Notes: a model not told the origin generated them from the sequence alone. Counted from the stretch's first letter, positions 21,736-30,376 are shown. The stretch: DNA of 64,000 bases from Betaproteobacteria bacterium (GCA_016704535.1 JADIZZ010000008.1:17105-81104); one strand, 5' to 3'. Program-made: numbers and translations.

Positions 21736-23292
21736 TCAGGGCTTGGGCATCAGAGCGGTCACCAGCGCCTCGACCCGCTGCTCCACCGCCGCGTCCATCG
21801 TGATGGTGCGCCCCCACTCCCGTGTCGTTTCGCCCGGCCACTTGTTCGTCGCATCCAGCCCCATCTTGCCGCCCAGGCCGCTGACGGGCGAGGCGAAATC
21901 GAGGTAGTCGATGGGTGTGTGTTCCACCAGCGTGGTGTCGCGCACCGGGTCCATGCGCGTGGTGATGGCCCAGATCACTTCCTGCCAGTTGCGGATGTCG
22001 ACGTCGTCGTCGGTCACCACGATGAACTTGGTGTACATGAACTGGCGCAGGAAGCTCCACAGGCCGAACATCACGCGCTTGGCGTGGCCCGGGTAGGCCT
22101 TCTTGATCGAGATGATCGCCATGCGGTAGCTGCAGCCCTCGGGCGGCAGGTAGAAGTCGACGATCTCCGGAAACTGCTTCTGCAGGATGGGCACGAAGAC
22201 TTCGTTCAGCGCCACACCCAGGATGGCCGGTTCGTCGGGCGGCTTGCCGGTGTACGTGGAGTGGTAGACGGGGTCGCGGCGATGCGTCAGGCGGTCGAGG
22301 CGGAAGACGGGGAACCAGTCCTGCTCGTTGTAGTAGCCGGTGTGGTCGCCGAAGGGGCCTTCCAGCGCGTGCAGGTAGCCGCCCTTCTCCTTGAGCTTGA
22401 TGCCCTTGTCCGACAAGCCTTCGAAACCGGGCGCGGCGGTCGGGACGTGGCCCTCGAACACGAACTCGGCGCTGGCCGGCACCTGCAGGCGCAGCGCGCC
22501 TTCGCCCACCGAGGTGGCCACGAGCTCGGTGCGGCTGCCGCGCAGCAGGCCCGCGAACTGGTATTCGCTCAGCGTGTCGGGCACCGGCGTCACCGCGCCC
22601 AGGATGGTGGCCGGGTCGGCGCCCAGCGCCACCGCCATCGGGAAGGGCTGGCCGGGGTTGGCACGGGCGAACTCGCGGAAGTCGAGCGCGCCGCCGCGGT
22701 GGGCCAGCCAGCGCATGATGACCTCTCGCTTGCCGATCACCTGCTGGCGGTAGATGCCCAGGTTCTGACGGCTGCGCGGGTTGGCCACACCCTGCGGCCC
22801 GCGAGTGATGACCAGGCCCCAGGTAATCAGCGGGCCCGCGTCGCCGGGCCAGCAGGTCTGCACCGGCAGCAGGCCGAGGTCGATGTCGCTGCCCTCGATC
22901 ACCACGTCCTGGCAGGGGGCGCTGCGCTGCACCGAAGGCTTCATGTCCCACAGCGCCTTGCCCATCGCCAGCAGCTTGCCGGCGTCCTTAAGGCCCTTTG
23001 GCGGCTCGGGCTCTTTCAGTGCGGCGAGCAGCCGGCCGACATCGCGAAGGTCGGCAAGTGTCTCAGCGCCCATGCCCAGGGCCACCCGTCTGGGGGTGCC
23101 GAAGAGATTGATCAGGCAGGGAAAGTTGTAACCCGTGGGCTGGGTGCAGAGCACTGCCGGGCCGCCGGCGCGCAGCAACTTGTCGCCGATTGCCGTCATT
23201 TCGAGGCGTGGGGACACCGGTTCGGCAATTTTTCGCAGTTCGCCCAGCTTCTCGAGCTGGGCCATGAAGTCGCGGAGGTCTCGGTATTTCAT
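21736..23292 (-). CDS. ubiD: UbiD, 4-hydroxy-3-polyprenylbenzoate decarboxylase
   Basis: A prenylated-FMN-dependent decarboxylase acting in ubiquinone synthesis after UbiA, in the cytoplasm. 518 residues. It starts MKYRDLRDFMAQLEKLGELR, the usual start. The middle carries GLVITRGPQGVANP-type sequence. The catalytic-region motifs include EGPFGDHTGYYNEQDWFP and GKMGLDATNKWPGE. Length and motif order are fully typical. It faces away from the lytic transglycosylase gene, and the AT-richer 23293-23360 stretch likely holds its promoter. Confidence 0.95.
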   Translation of the reverse strand: MKYRDLRDFMAQLEKLGELRKIAEPVSPRLEMTAIGDKLLRAGGPAVLCTQPTGYNFPCLINLFGTPRRVALGMGAETLADLRDVGRLLAALKEPEPPKGLKDAGKLLAMGKALWDMKPSVQRSAPCQDVVIEGSDIDLGLLPVQTCWPGDAGPLITWGLVITRGPQGVANPRSRQNLGIYRQQVIGKREVIMRWLAHRGGALDFREFARANPGQPFPMAVALGADPATILGAVTPVPDTLSEYQFAGLLRGSRTELVATSVGEGALRLQVPASAEFVFEGHVPTAAPGFEGLSDKGIKLKEKGGYLHALEGPFGDHTGYYNEQDWFPVFRLDRLTHRRDPVYHSTYTGKPPDEPAILGVALNEVFVPILQKQFPEIVDFYLPPEGCSYRMAIISIKKAYPGHAKRVMFGLWSFLRQFMYTKFIVVTDDDVDIRNWQEVIWAITTRMDPVRDTTLVEHTPIDYLDFASPVSGLGGKMGLDATNKWPGETTREWGRTITMDAAVEQRVEALVTALMPKP

Positions 23293-23324
23293 AGATTTCG
23301 ATATTAGAGACCCGTTTGATATTC

Positions 23325-23353
23325 TTGACTGGGTATGAGGCCGTTCCTAGAAT
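23325..23353 (+). promoter_or_regulatory. strong sigma-70-type promoter
   Basis: TTGACT (23325-23330) and TAGAAT (23348-23353) are separated by exactly 17 bases, close to the sigma-70 consensus. Transcription would start near 23360, about 210 bases before the lytic transglycosylase ATG. This leaves a long untranslated leader or an independent small RNA. Seen directly; activity is inferred. Confidence 0.65.
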
Positions 23354-23359
23354 CCGCCG

Positions 23360-23472
23360 AAACCTGAAATTTCAGGGTATACCCGTGGCGCCGGCAGCTT
23401 ATCCCCCGAGCATCCCGAGGTAACACCGTCCCGGCAGGGGACAGGCGGCACTCGCAACCTCAGGCGAGTTTT
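23360..23472 (+). ncRNA. candidate small RNA or structured leader
   Basis: Directly behind the strong promoter the transcript would begin with a perfect 14-base palindrome, CCTGAAATTTCAGG (23363-23376). It would end at a short hairpin, CTCGC / GCGAG (23451-23468), followed by TTTT (23469-23472). That defines an RNA of about 113 nt with no protein frame. I could not match it to 6S, 4.5S, RNase P, tmRNA or any riboswitch. The terminator stem is only 5 bp, so the RNA could equally be the 5' leader of the lytic transglycosylase. Confidence 0.3.
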
Positions 23473-23567
23473 CTGCCCCGGTCCAGATCTGCGGTTGATT
23501 ATTGCTGTGGCCCCCGTGCACGTTCAGTGTGTACGGCAGGCGCTACAGGTGTCAGGAGAGATTCACG

Positions 23568-24449
23568 ATGCGAGCTATTGCCCTGCTGCGCGATGCGCCG
23601 CGAGCCACTGCCCGGTCGGTCAGCGTCTTCGCCGGCGATGTCGGCCGCGGTCTGCTGGAGATCAGTCACAACACGCTGGCCCTGGTGGGCTTGGCGGCCA
23701 TTACGGTGATCGTGCTGGGCCTCGGCCGGCCCGAGGTGCGCCACGAGGTGGAAGTGGTGGCCCTGGAGTGGCTTCAGACGCGCCACGAAGTGCGCGAACA
23801 GGCTTCCGGCAACCTGCTGTCGGCCGTGGCCGAGCCCGAAGCCGTGACGCGCGCCACGGCCGCCGACCTGAAGGCGCTGCCGAACGCGCAGGCCAACCTG
23901 GCCACCTGGATCGCTCGCCGCTACAAGGTGGCGCCCGAGCCCATCGGTGCGCTGGTGCGGGAAGCCTGGGCCATCGGCCAGCGCGCGGGGCTGGACCCGA
24001 CGCTGATCCTGGCCATCATGGCCGTCGAATCCAGCTTCAACCCCTTCGCGCAGAGCCCGGTAGGCGCGCAGGGCCTGATGCAGGTGCTGACCCGCGTGCA
24101 CGACGACAAGTACGAGGCCTTTGGCGGCATCCACGCCGCCTTCGACCCCATCACCAACCTGCGGGTGGGCGTGCAGGTGTTGAAGGAATGCATCCAGCGT
24201 GCCGGCGGCCTGCAGGAAGGGCTGCGCTACTACGTCGGCGCCGCGCTGATGGAGACCGACGGCGGCTACGTGGGCCGCGTGTTGGCCGAACAGGGCCACA
24301 TGCGCAGCGTGGCCGATGGCCGCAAGGTGGCAGTGAACGTCAGCAACGTGCCGGTGGCACCGGCCATCGCCAGGGACACCGAAACGCCGGCCGTGCCCGA
24401 CGAGCAGCCCAAGCCGGTCAGCACCGAGCAGGTGGCGCTGCTGCGCTGA
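23568..24449 (+). CDS. lytic transglycosylase (SLT domain), membrane-anchored
   Basis: Cleaves peptidoglycan glycan strands in the periplasm to form 1,6-anhydro ends. 293 residues with a membrane helix near residues 37-56 (TLALVGLAAITVIVLGLG). The SLT domain is from about residue 125: LDPTLILAIMAVESSFNPFA carries the catalytic glutamate, then QSPVGAQGLMQV. The ATG at 23568 is chosen because AGGAGA lies about 10 bases upstream. The C-terminal tail (PVAPAIARDTETPAVPDEQ) is low complexity. It has a long 5' leader. Confidence 0.88.
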   Translation: MRAIALLRDAPRATARSVSVFAGDVGRGLLEISHNTLALVGLAAITVIVLGLGRPEVRHEVEVVALEWLQTRHEVREQASGNLLSAVAEPEAVTRATAADLKALPNAQANLATWIARRYKVAPEPIGALVREAWAIGQRAGLDPTLILAIMAVESSFNPFAQSPVGAQGLMQVLTRVHDDKYEAFGGIHAAFDPITNLRVGVQVLKECIQRAGGLQEGLRYYVGAALMETDGGYVGRVLAEQGHMRSVADGRKVAVNVSNVPVAPAIARDTETPAVPDEQPKPVSTEQVALLR

Positions 24450-24515
24450 GCCCGGCGCCACGCCGAGGCAGAGGCGGCCTTCGAGGCGGCCTTCGCGTGC
24501 CGAAGCTACACTGAG

Positions 24516-24634
24516 CACCTGCGCGACTGGCGATAAGGCCCGCGGTTTTTCAGCCGGGCCCGAGGTGGACGACCACCGGGAAGCGCAGGCCGCGTGCCCC
24601 GTTGCCGCGGTGCCCGCCGTTCGCCTGGGCAGCC
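24516..24634 (+). promoter_or_regulatory. ZTP (pfl) riboswitch upstream of glyA
   Basis: The aptamer senses ZTP/ZMP, a sign of low 10-formyl-THF, and commonly controls glyA. The outer stem is CCTGCGC (24518-24524) with GCGCAGG (24583-24589). The conserved GACTGGCG lies at 24525-24532. A variable hairpin is GGCCCG / CGGGCC. The inner stem is GGTGG-ACGA-CCACC (24564-24577), followed by CCGGGAAGCG. The distal P3 is TGCCC / GGGCA (24611-24631) carrying CGCCTGGGCA. GGCG (24529-24532) can pair with CGCC (24622-24625) as the diagnostic pseudoknot. All key elements are present. About 80 bases separate it from the glyA ATG. Confidence 0.92.
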
Positions 24635-24713
24635 CTCGACCGCATCGCTCCCGCCCCGTCCCTGGGCAGTGCGTTGCGGCTTCCGAAGGCCCTTCACCCT
24701 GAAGAGGACTGCC

Positions 24714-25964
24714 ATGTTCGACCGTTCCACGTCCACCATCGCCAACGTCGACCCCGAGATCTGGGCCGCGATGGAGGCCGAAGCCCACCGCCAGGAAGAG
24801 CACATCGAGCTCATCGCCAGCGAGAACTACACCTCGCCCGCCGTGATGGAGGCGCAGGGCTCGCAGATGACCAACAAGTACGCCGAGGGCTACCCGGGCA
24901 AGCGTTACTACGGCGGCTGCGAGTTCGTCGACGTGGCCGAGAACCTGGCCATCGAACGCTGCAAGCAGCTCTTCGGCGCCGCATTCGCCAACGTGCAGGC
25001 CAACAGCGGCAGCCAGGCCAACCAGGCCGTGTTCTTCGGCCTGCTGCAGCCCGGCGACACCATCATGGGCATGAGCCTGGCCGAAGGCGGCCACCTCACG
25101 CACGGCATGGCGCTGAACATGAGCGGCAAGTGGTTCAAGGTCGTCAGCTACGGGCTGGACGCGAACGAGGCCATCGACTACGACGCGATGGAGCGCCTGG
25201 CCCACGAGCACAAGCCCAAGCTCATCATCGCCGGCGCCAGCGCCTACAGCCTGCGCATCGACTTCGAGCGCTTCGCCAGGGTCGCCAAGGCCATCGGCGC
25301 GATCTTCATGGTCGACATGGCGCACTACGCGGGGCTCATCGCCGCCGGCGTCTACCCGAACCCGCTGCCCTTTGCCGACGTCGTCACCAGCACGACGCAC
25401 AAGAGCCTGCGCGGCCCGCGCGGCGGCATCATCCTGACCAACGACGAAACCATCGCGAAGAAGATGAACAGCGCCATCTTCCCCGGCATCCAGGGCGGGC
25501 CGCTGATGCACGTCATCGCCGGCAAGGCGGTGGCCTTCAAAGAGGCGCTGACGCCCGAGTTCAAGGCCTACCAGGCCCAGGTGGTGGCCAACGCCAGGGT
25601 GCTGGCCGAGACGCTGATCGAACGCGGCCTGCGCATCGTCAGCGGCCGCACCGAAAGCCACGTGATGCTGGTCGACCTGCGCCCCAAGGGCCTGACGGGC
25701 AAGGAAGCCGAGACCATCCTGGGCGCAGCGCACATGACCTGCAACAAGAACGGCATCCCGAACGACCCGCAGAAGGCCATGGTCACCAGCGGCATCCGCC
25801 TGGGCACGCCTGCGATGACGACACGCGGCTTCAAGGAAGAAGAGGCGCGCCAGACGGCGCACCTGATCGCCGACGTGCTGGACAAGCCGCGCGACGAAGC
25901 CAACCTGGCAGCCGTGCGCGCCAAGGTGGCGGTGCTGACGCGCGGCTTTCCCGTGTACCGCTGA
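24714..25964 (+). CDS. glyA: serine hydroxymethyltransferase
   Basis: A PLP enzyme that converts serine and THF to glycine and 5,10-methylene-THF. 416 residues. IELIASENYTSP, NKYAEGYPGKRYYGG and the PLP-lysine motif STTHKSLRGPRGG are present. The ATG at 24714 (MFDRSTSTIAN) is chosen because it matches the family start and has GAAGAGG upstream; the longer in-frame extension lies inside the riboswitch leader. Control by the upstream ZTP riboswitch fits its one-carbon role. nrdR follows after 20 bases. Confidence 0.97.
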   Translation: MFDRSTSTIANVDPEIWAAMEAEAHRQEEHIELIASENYTSPAVMEAQGSQMTNKYAEGYPGKRYYGGCEFVDVAENLAIERCKQLFGAAFANVQANSGSQANQAVFFGLLQPGDTIMGMSLAEGGHLTHGMALNMSGKWFKVVSYGLDANEAIDYDAMERLAHEHKPKLIIAGASAYSLRIDFERFARVAKAIGAIFMVDMAHYAGLIAAGVYPNPLPFADVVTSTTHKSLRGPRGGIILTNDETIAKKMNSAIFPGIQGGPLMHVIAGKAVAFKEALTPEFKAYQAQVVANARVLAETLIERGLRIVSGRTESHVMLVDLRPKGLTGKEAETILGAAHMTCNKNGIPNDPQKAMVTSGIRLGTPAMTTRGFKEEEARQTAHLIADVLDKPRDEANLAAVRAKVAVLTRGFPVYR

Positions 25965-25984
25965 AGCCCTGACCCTGACACCGG

Positions 25985-26428
25985 ATGCGCTGCCCCTTCT
26001 GTTCTCACGAGGAAACGCAGGTCGTCGAGACCCGCGAATCCGACGAGGGCGACGTCATCCGGCGGCGGCGCAAGTGCCTGCACTGCGAGAAGCGCTTCAC
26101 CACCTACGAGCGCAGCGAGATCGCGCTGCCCGCGGTGGTGAAGAAGGACGGTTCCCGCGTCGAGTTCGACCCCGCCAAGGTCCGCGCCAGCATGATGCTG
26201 GCGCTGCGCAAGCGCCCAGTGAGCGTGGAGCAGGTGGACGCCGCGCTCGAACGCATCCAGGACAAGCTGCTGGCCACCGCCCTGCGCGAAGTGCCCAGCA
26301 CTCGGCTGGGTGAACTGGTGATGCGCGAGCTCAAGCGCATCGACAAGGTGGCCTACGTGCGCTTTGCGTCGGTGTACCGCGAGTTCGAGGACGTGGACGC
26401 GTTCAGGCAGTTGATTCGGGATATCTGA
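25985..26428 (+). CDS. nrdR: NrdR, repressor of ribonucleotide reductase genes
   Basis: An ATP/dATP-sensing repressor of nrd operons. 147 residues. The N-terminal zinc ribbon has Cys3, Cys6, Cys31 and Cys34 (MRCPFC ... CLHCEKRFTTYER). The ATP-cone domain runs from about residue 49 (VVKKDGSRVEFDPAKV). The end is typical (YVRFASVYREFEDVDAF). The gene order glyA-nrdR is common in proteobacteria. A 9-bp hairpin follows its stop. Confidence 0.96.
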   Translation: MRCPFCSHEETQVVETRESDEGDVIRRRRKCLHCEKRFTTYERSEIALPAVVKKDGSRVEFDPAKVRASMMLALRKRPVSVEQVDAALERIQDKLLATALREVPSTRLGELVMRELKRIDKVAYVRFASVYREFEDVDAFRQLIRDI

Positions 26429-26441
26429 CGGCGCCGAATGG

Positions 26442-26463
26442 GGCGCCCCCTTCCGGGGGTGCC
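26442..26463 (+). terminator. hairpin after nrdR
   Basis: GGCGCCCCC and GGGGGTGCC pair (one G-U) around TTCC, 13 bases after the nrdR stop. There is no T tract. It separates glyA-nrdR from the minor pilin operon. Confidence 0.5.
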
Positions 26464-26568
26464 GCCAGGTGCCCACCTCTGAGCCGTGCCCCGGGCACGC
26501 CTGAAGGGGAAGCGCGGGCGAAGTGGGGTTCCTAAAGTGTGGACACACCCAGCCCACACGGAACCGCC

Positions 26569-27093
26569 ATGAAGACCTCGCAACGCGGATGGACCCTTGT
26601 CGAAGCCCTCATCTCTCTGGCGGTGACTGCCATCGCCTTGGGCGCGGCGGTACCGGGGTTCCATGAGGCGCGTGAACGCCGCCACCTGGACGGCGCCGCG
26701 GCGCAGCTGGAAACCGACCTTCAACTGGCACGCAGCCTGGCGGTGCTACACAACCGCACCGTGCGTGTCGACTTCCGCACGGGTAGCACCGGCAGCTGCT
26801 ACGTCGTGCACAGCGGCGGCCCTGGCGACTGCAGTTGCGACGCCAGCGGCGCGGCCACCTGCAGCCCCGGTGCCGAGGCGCTGCGCAGCACGGGCTATCC
26901 CAGCAGCCTGCCCATCACACTGACGAGCAACGCCGCGTCGATGGCCTTCGAGCACGTGCGAGGCACGGTGACACCGACCAGCACCGTCAGGATCACGGGC
27001 CGCGGCCGCGCGGTGCACGTCGTCACCAACATCATGGGGCGGGTGCGTTCGTGCTCGCCGTCTTCGGCGGCGCCGGGCTATCCGGCGTGCTGA
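26569..27093 (+). CDS. fimT: FimT/GspH-type minor pseudopilin
   Basis: A minor type IV pilin of 174 residues. The prepilin peptidase site is QRG before WTLVEAL, with Glu at mature position 5, then a hydrophobic helix. The globular domain has three paired-looking cysteines (SCYVV, CSCD, TCSP) and a GspH-like end. It is exported, cleaved by PilD and placed at the pilus tip complex in known systems. The ATG at 26569 is chosen because it gives a short basic leader. First gene of a six-gene minor pilin operon; the next gene follows after about 95 bases. Confidence 0.82.
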   Translation: MKTSQRGWTLVEALISLAVTAIALGAAVPGFHEARERRHLDGAAAQLETDLQLARSLAVLHNRTVRVDFRTGSTGSCYVVHSGGPGDCSCDASGAATCSPGAEALRSTGYPSSLPITLTSNAASMAFEHVRGTVTPTSTVRITGRGRAVHVVTNIMGRVRSCSPSSAAPGYPAC

Positions 27094-27188
27094 GAGGGCA
27101 CTCGCAGAGCCGGCTGCCGTGACCAGCGGTCGCTGACACACGACGAGCGGTGAGCGCGTTTGTCAACACGTCACGCGAAAATCTGATC

Positions 27189-27709
27189 GTGAAAGTTCCA
27201 CACTCGAATCGCTCGGCTGGGCCGCGTATGGCGCAGGGCTTCACGCTCGTCGAGTTGATGATCGCCGTGGTCATCGTGGCGGTGCTGGCAGCATCGCCTA
27301 CCCGTCCTACCAGGATTCGGTGCGGAAGGGGCGCCGTGCAGAAGCGTTCACTGCACTGTCGACGCTGCAGCAGGCGCAGGAGCGGTGGCGTAGCAACAAC
27401 GCGAGCTACACCACGACGCTGGCCAACACCGCTACGTCGGGCACGCCGCCGAACGGCCTGGGTGTGACTTCGACGACATCGTCGGGGTTCTACACAGTCA
27501 ACGTAGGCAGCGCGAGCGCCACCGGCTACACCGCCACGGCCACCGCCAGTTCGGGCACCAGCCAAGCGAGTGACGGCGACTGTAAGGTGCTGGGCGTGCA
27601 GCTGTCTTCGGGCGCCAACTTCAGCGGCACCGTCAAATACGGTTCTGGCGCATCGTCGATCGTTTGGTCCGCGACGAACCCCGACGCCGGCAAGTGCTGG
27701 GCAAGATGA
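27189..27709 (+). pseudogene. pilE: PilE-like type IV pilin, frameshifted
   Basis: The prepilin start (QG before FTLVELMIAVVIVAVLAA) is cut by a missing base at about 27292; the expected sequence AIAYPSYQDSVRKGRRAEAF resumes one frame over. Downstream, ALSTLQQAQERWRSNNASY and a C-terminal Cys pair are typical of PilE minor pilins. The stop (27707-27709) overlaps the next gene's ATG. The start is uncertain: GTG 27189 gives a basic leader, ATG 27228 only a 4-residue one. One C missing from a CC pair would explain the break, so a sequencing error is plausible. Confidence 0.72.
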
Positions 27710-28302
27710 TGAAGCGCATCGCCGGCGTCACGCTGATCGAACTGTTGGTCGTGGTCGCGCTCATAGGCGCGATCCTTGTGTTGGCGGCGCCGGCGTTCAA
27801 GGACATGATCCTGATGCAGCGGTTGCGGGGTGTTCAGTCGGAGTTGATCACCGACCTGCAATTGGCGCGCGGCGAAGCCGTGGCGCGGCGAGACTTCGTG
27901 CGGGTTCGCTTCCAGTCGGCCTCGGACTCCAGCTCGACCTGCTACACGATCTACACATCGTCCAACCCTGCGACGCGATGCGACTGCTTGGCTGGTCCGG
28001 GCAGCGCTTGCACGGCCCCTATGATCGAGATCAAGACGGTTCTTGTCCCGCGAGACCGGCAAGTCACCTTGGCGCCGGTTCCGATTGCGATGTTCGGCTG
28101 GGAGCCGACTTTCGCCTTCGATTGGCGGACAGGTGGTCTCTACGCCAACCCTACGGATACGGATCCGTTCCCGCTGGACGCGTTTCTGATCGACACCTAC
28201 ATCGATTCGCCACGCAAGCTCCGAACGAGGCTGAACCAGGCAGGACGACCGCTGGTCTGCAAGCCAAGCGGATCGAACATGACGGAGGCCTCATGTTCAT
28301 GA
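27706..28302 (+). CDS. second FimT/GspH-type minor pilin
   Basis: A 198-residue minor pilin. The leader MMKRIAG precedes VTLIELLVVVALIGAILVLAAP (cleavage after G, Glu at position 5). A globular GspH-like domain follows, with cysteines in CYTIY, RCDC and a final SCS. The ATG at 27706 or 27709 overlaps the upstream pilin stop. It is followed by a 10-base overlap with pilW. Base composition is less GC-rich than that of neighbouring genes, suggesting faster evolution or acquisition. In other species the gene in this place is called fimU or fimT. Confidence 0.78.
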   Translation: MMKRIAGVTLIELLVVVALIGAILVLAAPAFKDMILMQRLRGVQSELITDLQLARGEAVARRDFVRVRFQSASDSSSTCYTIYTSSNPATRCDCLAGPGSACTAPMIEIKTVLVPRDRQVTLAPVPIAMFGWEPTFAFDWRTGGLYANPTDTDPFPLDAFLIDTYIDSPRKLRTRLNQAGRPLVCKPSGSNMTEASCS

Positions 28303-29018
28303 AGACCTGTGTTGCACGCTCGGTTTCGCGACGCGACCAGCGCGGACTGTCTCTGGTCGAATTGATGGTCGGCATCACTGTCGGTCTCTTCGTCGTCGCC
28401 GCCGCCGCGACCTTGGTTGCGAACCAATTGAGCGACAACCGAAGACTATTGCTGGAAACGCAGGTCCAACAGGACCTGCGTGCCACGATGGACATCATCA
28501 CGCGCCAAATGCGCAGGGCAGGCGCGGTGAAGGCGGCGCATGTCGAGGCTGGCATAGCTGCGTCCCCCGCCGCGGGCGGCGCAATTATTCCGTTCACTTC
28601 GATGTCACCCCTGAGCGCGACAAGTTCGGAGACGCAGTTCAGCTTCTACTTTGACGAAGATCAGCAGGGCCCGTACGGCTTCAAGCTCGATGGCGGGACG
28701 ATCAAGACTTTGATGCCGCGGATAGGTCTGTCGCCGCAATGGCAGGAATTGACCGATCCCAATACGGTCGTCGTCACTGCCCTTTCGATCACACCTCGCG
28801 TCGTCAGCAGCGTTTCGCTGCCGTGCCCCAAGCTCTGCGCGGACGGTACGCAGAGCTGCTGGCCCAAGCTGATCGTGCGCAGCTACATCGTCAACATCCA
28901 GGCCCGCGCCAAGAGCGACCCGGCCGTGCAGCGCGCGCTGCGCAATGACGTGCGCGTGCGCAACGACCTGGTCGAGTTCAACGGCCCCACCTCGACGAGC
29001 CCAATATGCCCCGCGTGA
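28293..29018 (+). CDS. pilW: PilW-like minor pilin
   Basis: A 241-residue minor pilin involved in pilus tip priming in known systems. The prepilin site is QRG before LSLVELMVGITVGLFVVAAA. The region QVQQDLRATMDIITRQMRRAG is diagnostic of PilW. The C-terminus has NDVRVRNDLVEFNG. The ATG at 28293 is placed 5 bases after a GGAGG and overlaps the preceding gene's stop; 28299 is an alternative. The downstream pilX start overlaps its end by 13 bases, so the genes are tightly coupled. Confidence 0.85.
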   Translation: MFMKTCVARSVSRRDQRGLSLVELMVGITVGLFVVAAAATLVANQLSDNRRLLLETQVQQDLRATMDIITRQMRRAGAVKAAHVEAGIAASPAAGGAIIPFTSMSPLSATSSETQFSFYFDEDQQGPYGFKLDGGTIKTLMPRIGLSPQWQELTDPNTVVVTALSITPRVVSSVSLPCPKLCADGTQSCWPKLIVRSYIVNIQARAKSDPAVQRALRNDVRVRNDLVEFNGPTSTSPICPA

Positions 29019-30376
29019 CGTCCAAGCCCGGCGCGGTGATGGCCGCCTGTGTGTCCGCGCCCATGCGGCGGCAGGCCGGTGCGGCCTCGCTGATCGTCGT
29101 CATGGTGCTGTTCTTCCTGATGTCGCTGGTTGCCGCCTATACCAGCCGCAACCTCATCTTCGAGCAGCGCACCTCGGTCAACCAGTACCGGGCAACGCAG
29201 GCCTATGAGGCCGCCGAGGCGGGCCTGGAGTGGGCGTTGACCATGCTCAACAGCGGCCGCATCGGCGCCGACTGCCTGGAGACCGGCGCCACCACGGCCA
29301 ACACCAGTTTCAGGCAGCGCTACCTGGCGATCGACGCCGACACGGGCGTGGTCACGCCGCGCGTCGGGCCGACATCCGGCACGCCCTTGTGGCCGAGTTG
29401 CGTGTCCGATGGCGCCGGCGGATGGGCCTGCAACTGCCCATCGGATGCCACACCCAGCCTCAGTGCACCCAGCGGCAGCGGTGTCTTCCCGGCCTTCCGC
29501 GTGCGCTTCACGGCCAACGATCTCTCGCGCCCGGGCTTGATCCGCATCGAATCCAATGGCTGCACCAAGCTCGACGACGCCTGCCTGAACCACCCGGCCT
29601 CGGCGCAGAACTTCGAGGGCCGGGCCAACGTCGCGGCCATCGTTGCACTCGCCAGCGCACTGCCCACACCGCCCGGGGCGGCGCTGACCGTGCTGCGCGA
29701 TGTGCCTGCGGGCTCGATCCTCGCGCTGTACAACACCGACGCCGATCTCGGCGGCATCACCGTGCAGGCAGGCGGCACGGTCGACTACGCCGCTTGGACA
29801 TTGCGCAGCGTGCCCGGCACGCCCGGGCCTGCTTCGGTGGCACAGGGCGAGGTATCACTGAATGCACTCACCGGCGCACCCGACCGCGCATTCGCCTCGG
29901 TCTTCAGCATGTGGCCTGCCACCTACCGCACGCAGCCGGCCGCTGTCGTCGTCGACTGCCCGACGGCCGACTGCCGCCCGAACCTCGCCACCGCCGTGGC
30001 GATGAACCCCGACCGCGTGATCTGGGCCACGACGGCCGACCCCACGGGCACCATCACCCTGGCGTCGGCCGGCGCCGTCGGCTCGGCACCCGGCGCGTCC
30101 GTGGCGGGCCCGGCGGTCATCGTCTTCGACCGCCCCGTCAATGTCACGATAGCCGGCGTCAGCATCTTTGGCTTCGTCCACAGCCGCAGCGGCAACTGGC
30201 AAGGCACCAACCCGGTTGAGGTCCAGGGCGCGGCCTTCATCGAAGGTGACCTGGCCAACACGGCCCGTGCCACCGTCGTGATGAACAGCGCCGTGCTCAA
30301 GTCACTGCGGCTGCGCAGCGGCTCCTTCGTGCGTGCACCGGGCGGCTGGGACGACTTCCGCGGGAGGGCGCCATGA
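29006..30376 (+). CDS. pilX: PilX-like minor pilin, extended
   Basis: A PilX N-terminal domain (RRQAGAASLIVVMVLFFLMS, no Glu at +5, as usual for PilX; then AYEAAEAGLEWAL). At 456 residues it is more than twice the usual PilX length. The long C-terminal part carries adhesin-like beta-rich sequence with paired cysteines (CVSD ... CNCPSD, DCPTADC). Because no pilY1 is present in this operon, the extension could supply a tip-exposed function (inference). Two upstream in-frame Met codons (29006, 29039) leave the exact start open. Confidence 0.75.
   Translation: MPRVTSKPGAVMAACVSAPMRRQAGAASLIVVMVLFFLMSLVAAYTSRNLIFEQRTSVNQYRATQAYEAAEAGLEWALTMLNSGRIGADCLETGATTANTSFRQRYLAIDADTGVVTPRVGPTSGTPLWPSCVSDGAGGWACNCPSDATPSLSAPSGSGVFPAFRVRFTANDLSRPGLIRIESNGCTKLDDACLNHPASAQNFEGRANVAAIVALASALPTPPGAALTVLRDVPAGSILALYNTDADLGGITVQAGGTVDYAAWTLRSVPGTPGPASVAQGEVSLNALTGAPDRAFASVFSMWPATYRTQPAAVVVDCPTADCRPNLATAVAMNPDRVIWATTADPTGTITLASAGAVGSAPGASVAGPAVIVFDRPVNVTIAGVSIFGFVHSRSGNWQGTNPVEVQGAAFIEGDLANTARATVVMNSAVLKSLRLRSGSFVRAPGGWDDFRGRAP

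Noticed and set aside
23360..23567. 6S RNA or 4.5S RNA upstream of the lytic transglycosylase
   Set aside because: Long closing stem with central bubble (6S) and the conserved GGAAGG loop (4.5S) were not found; only a general small-RNA candidate is kept.
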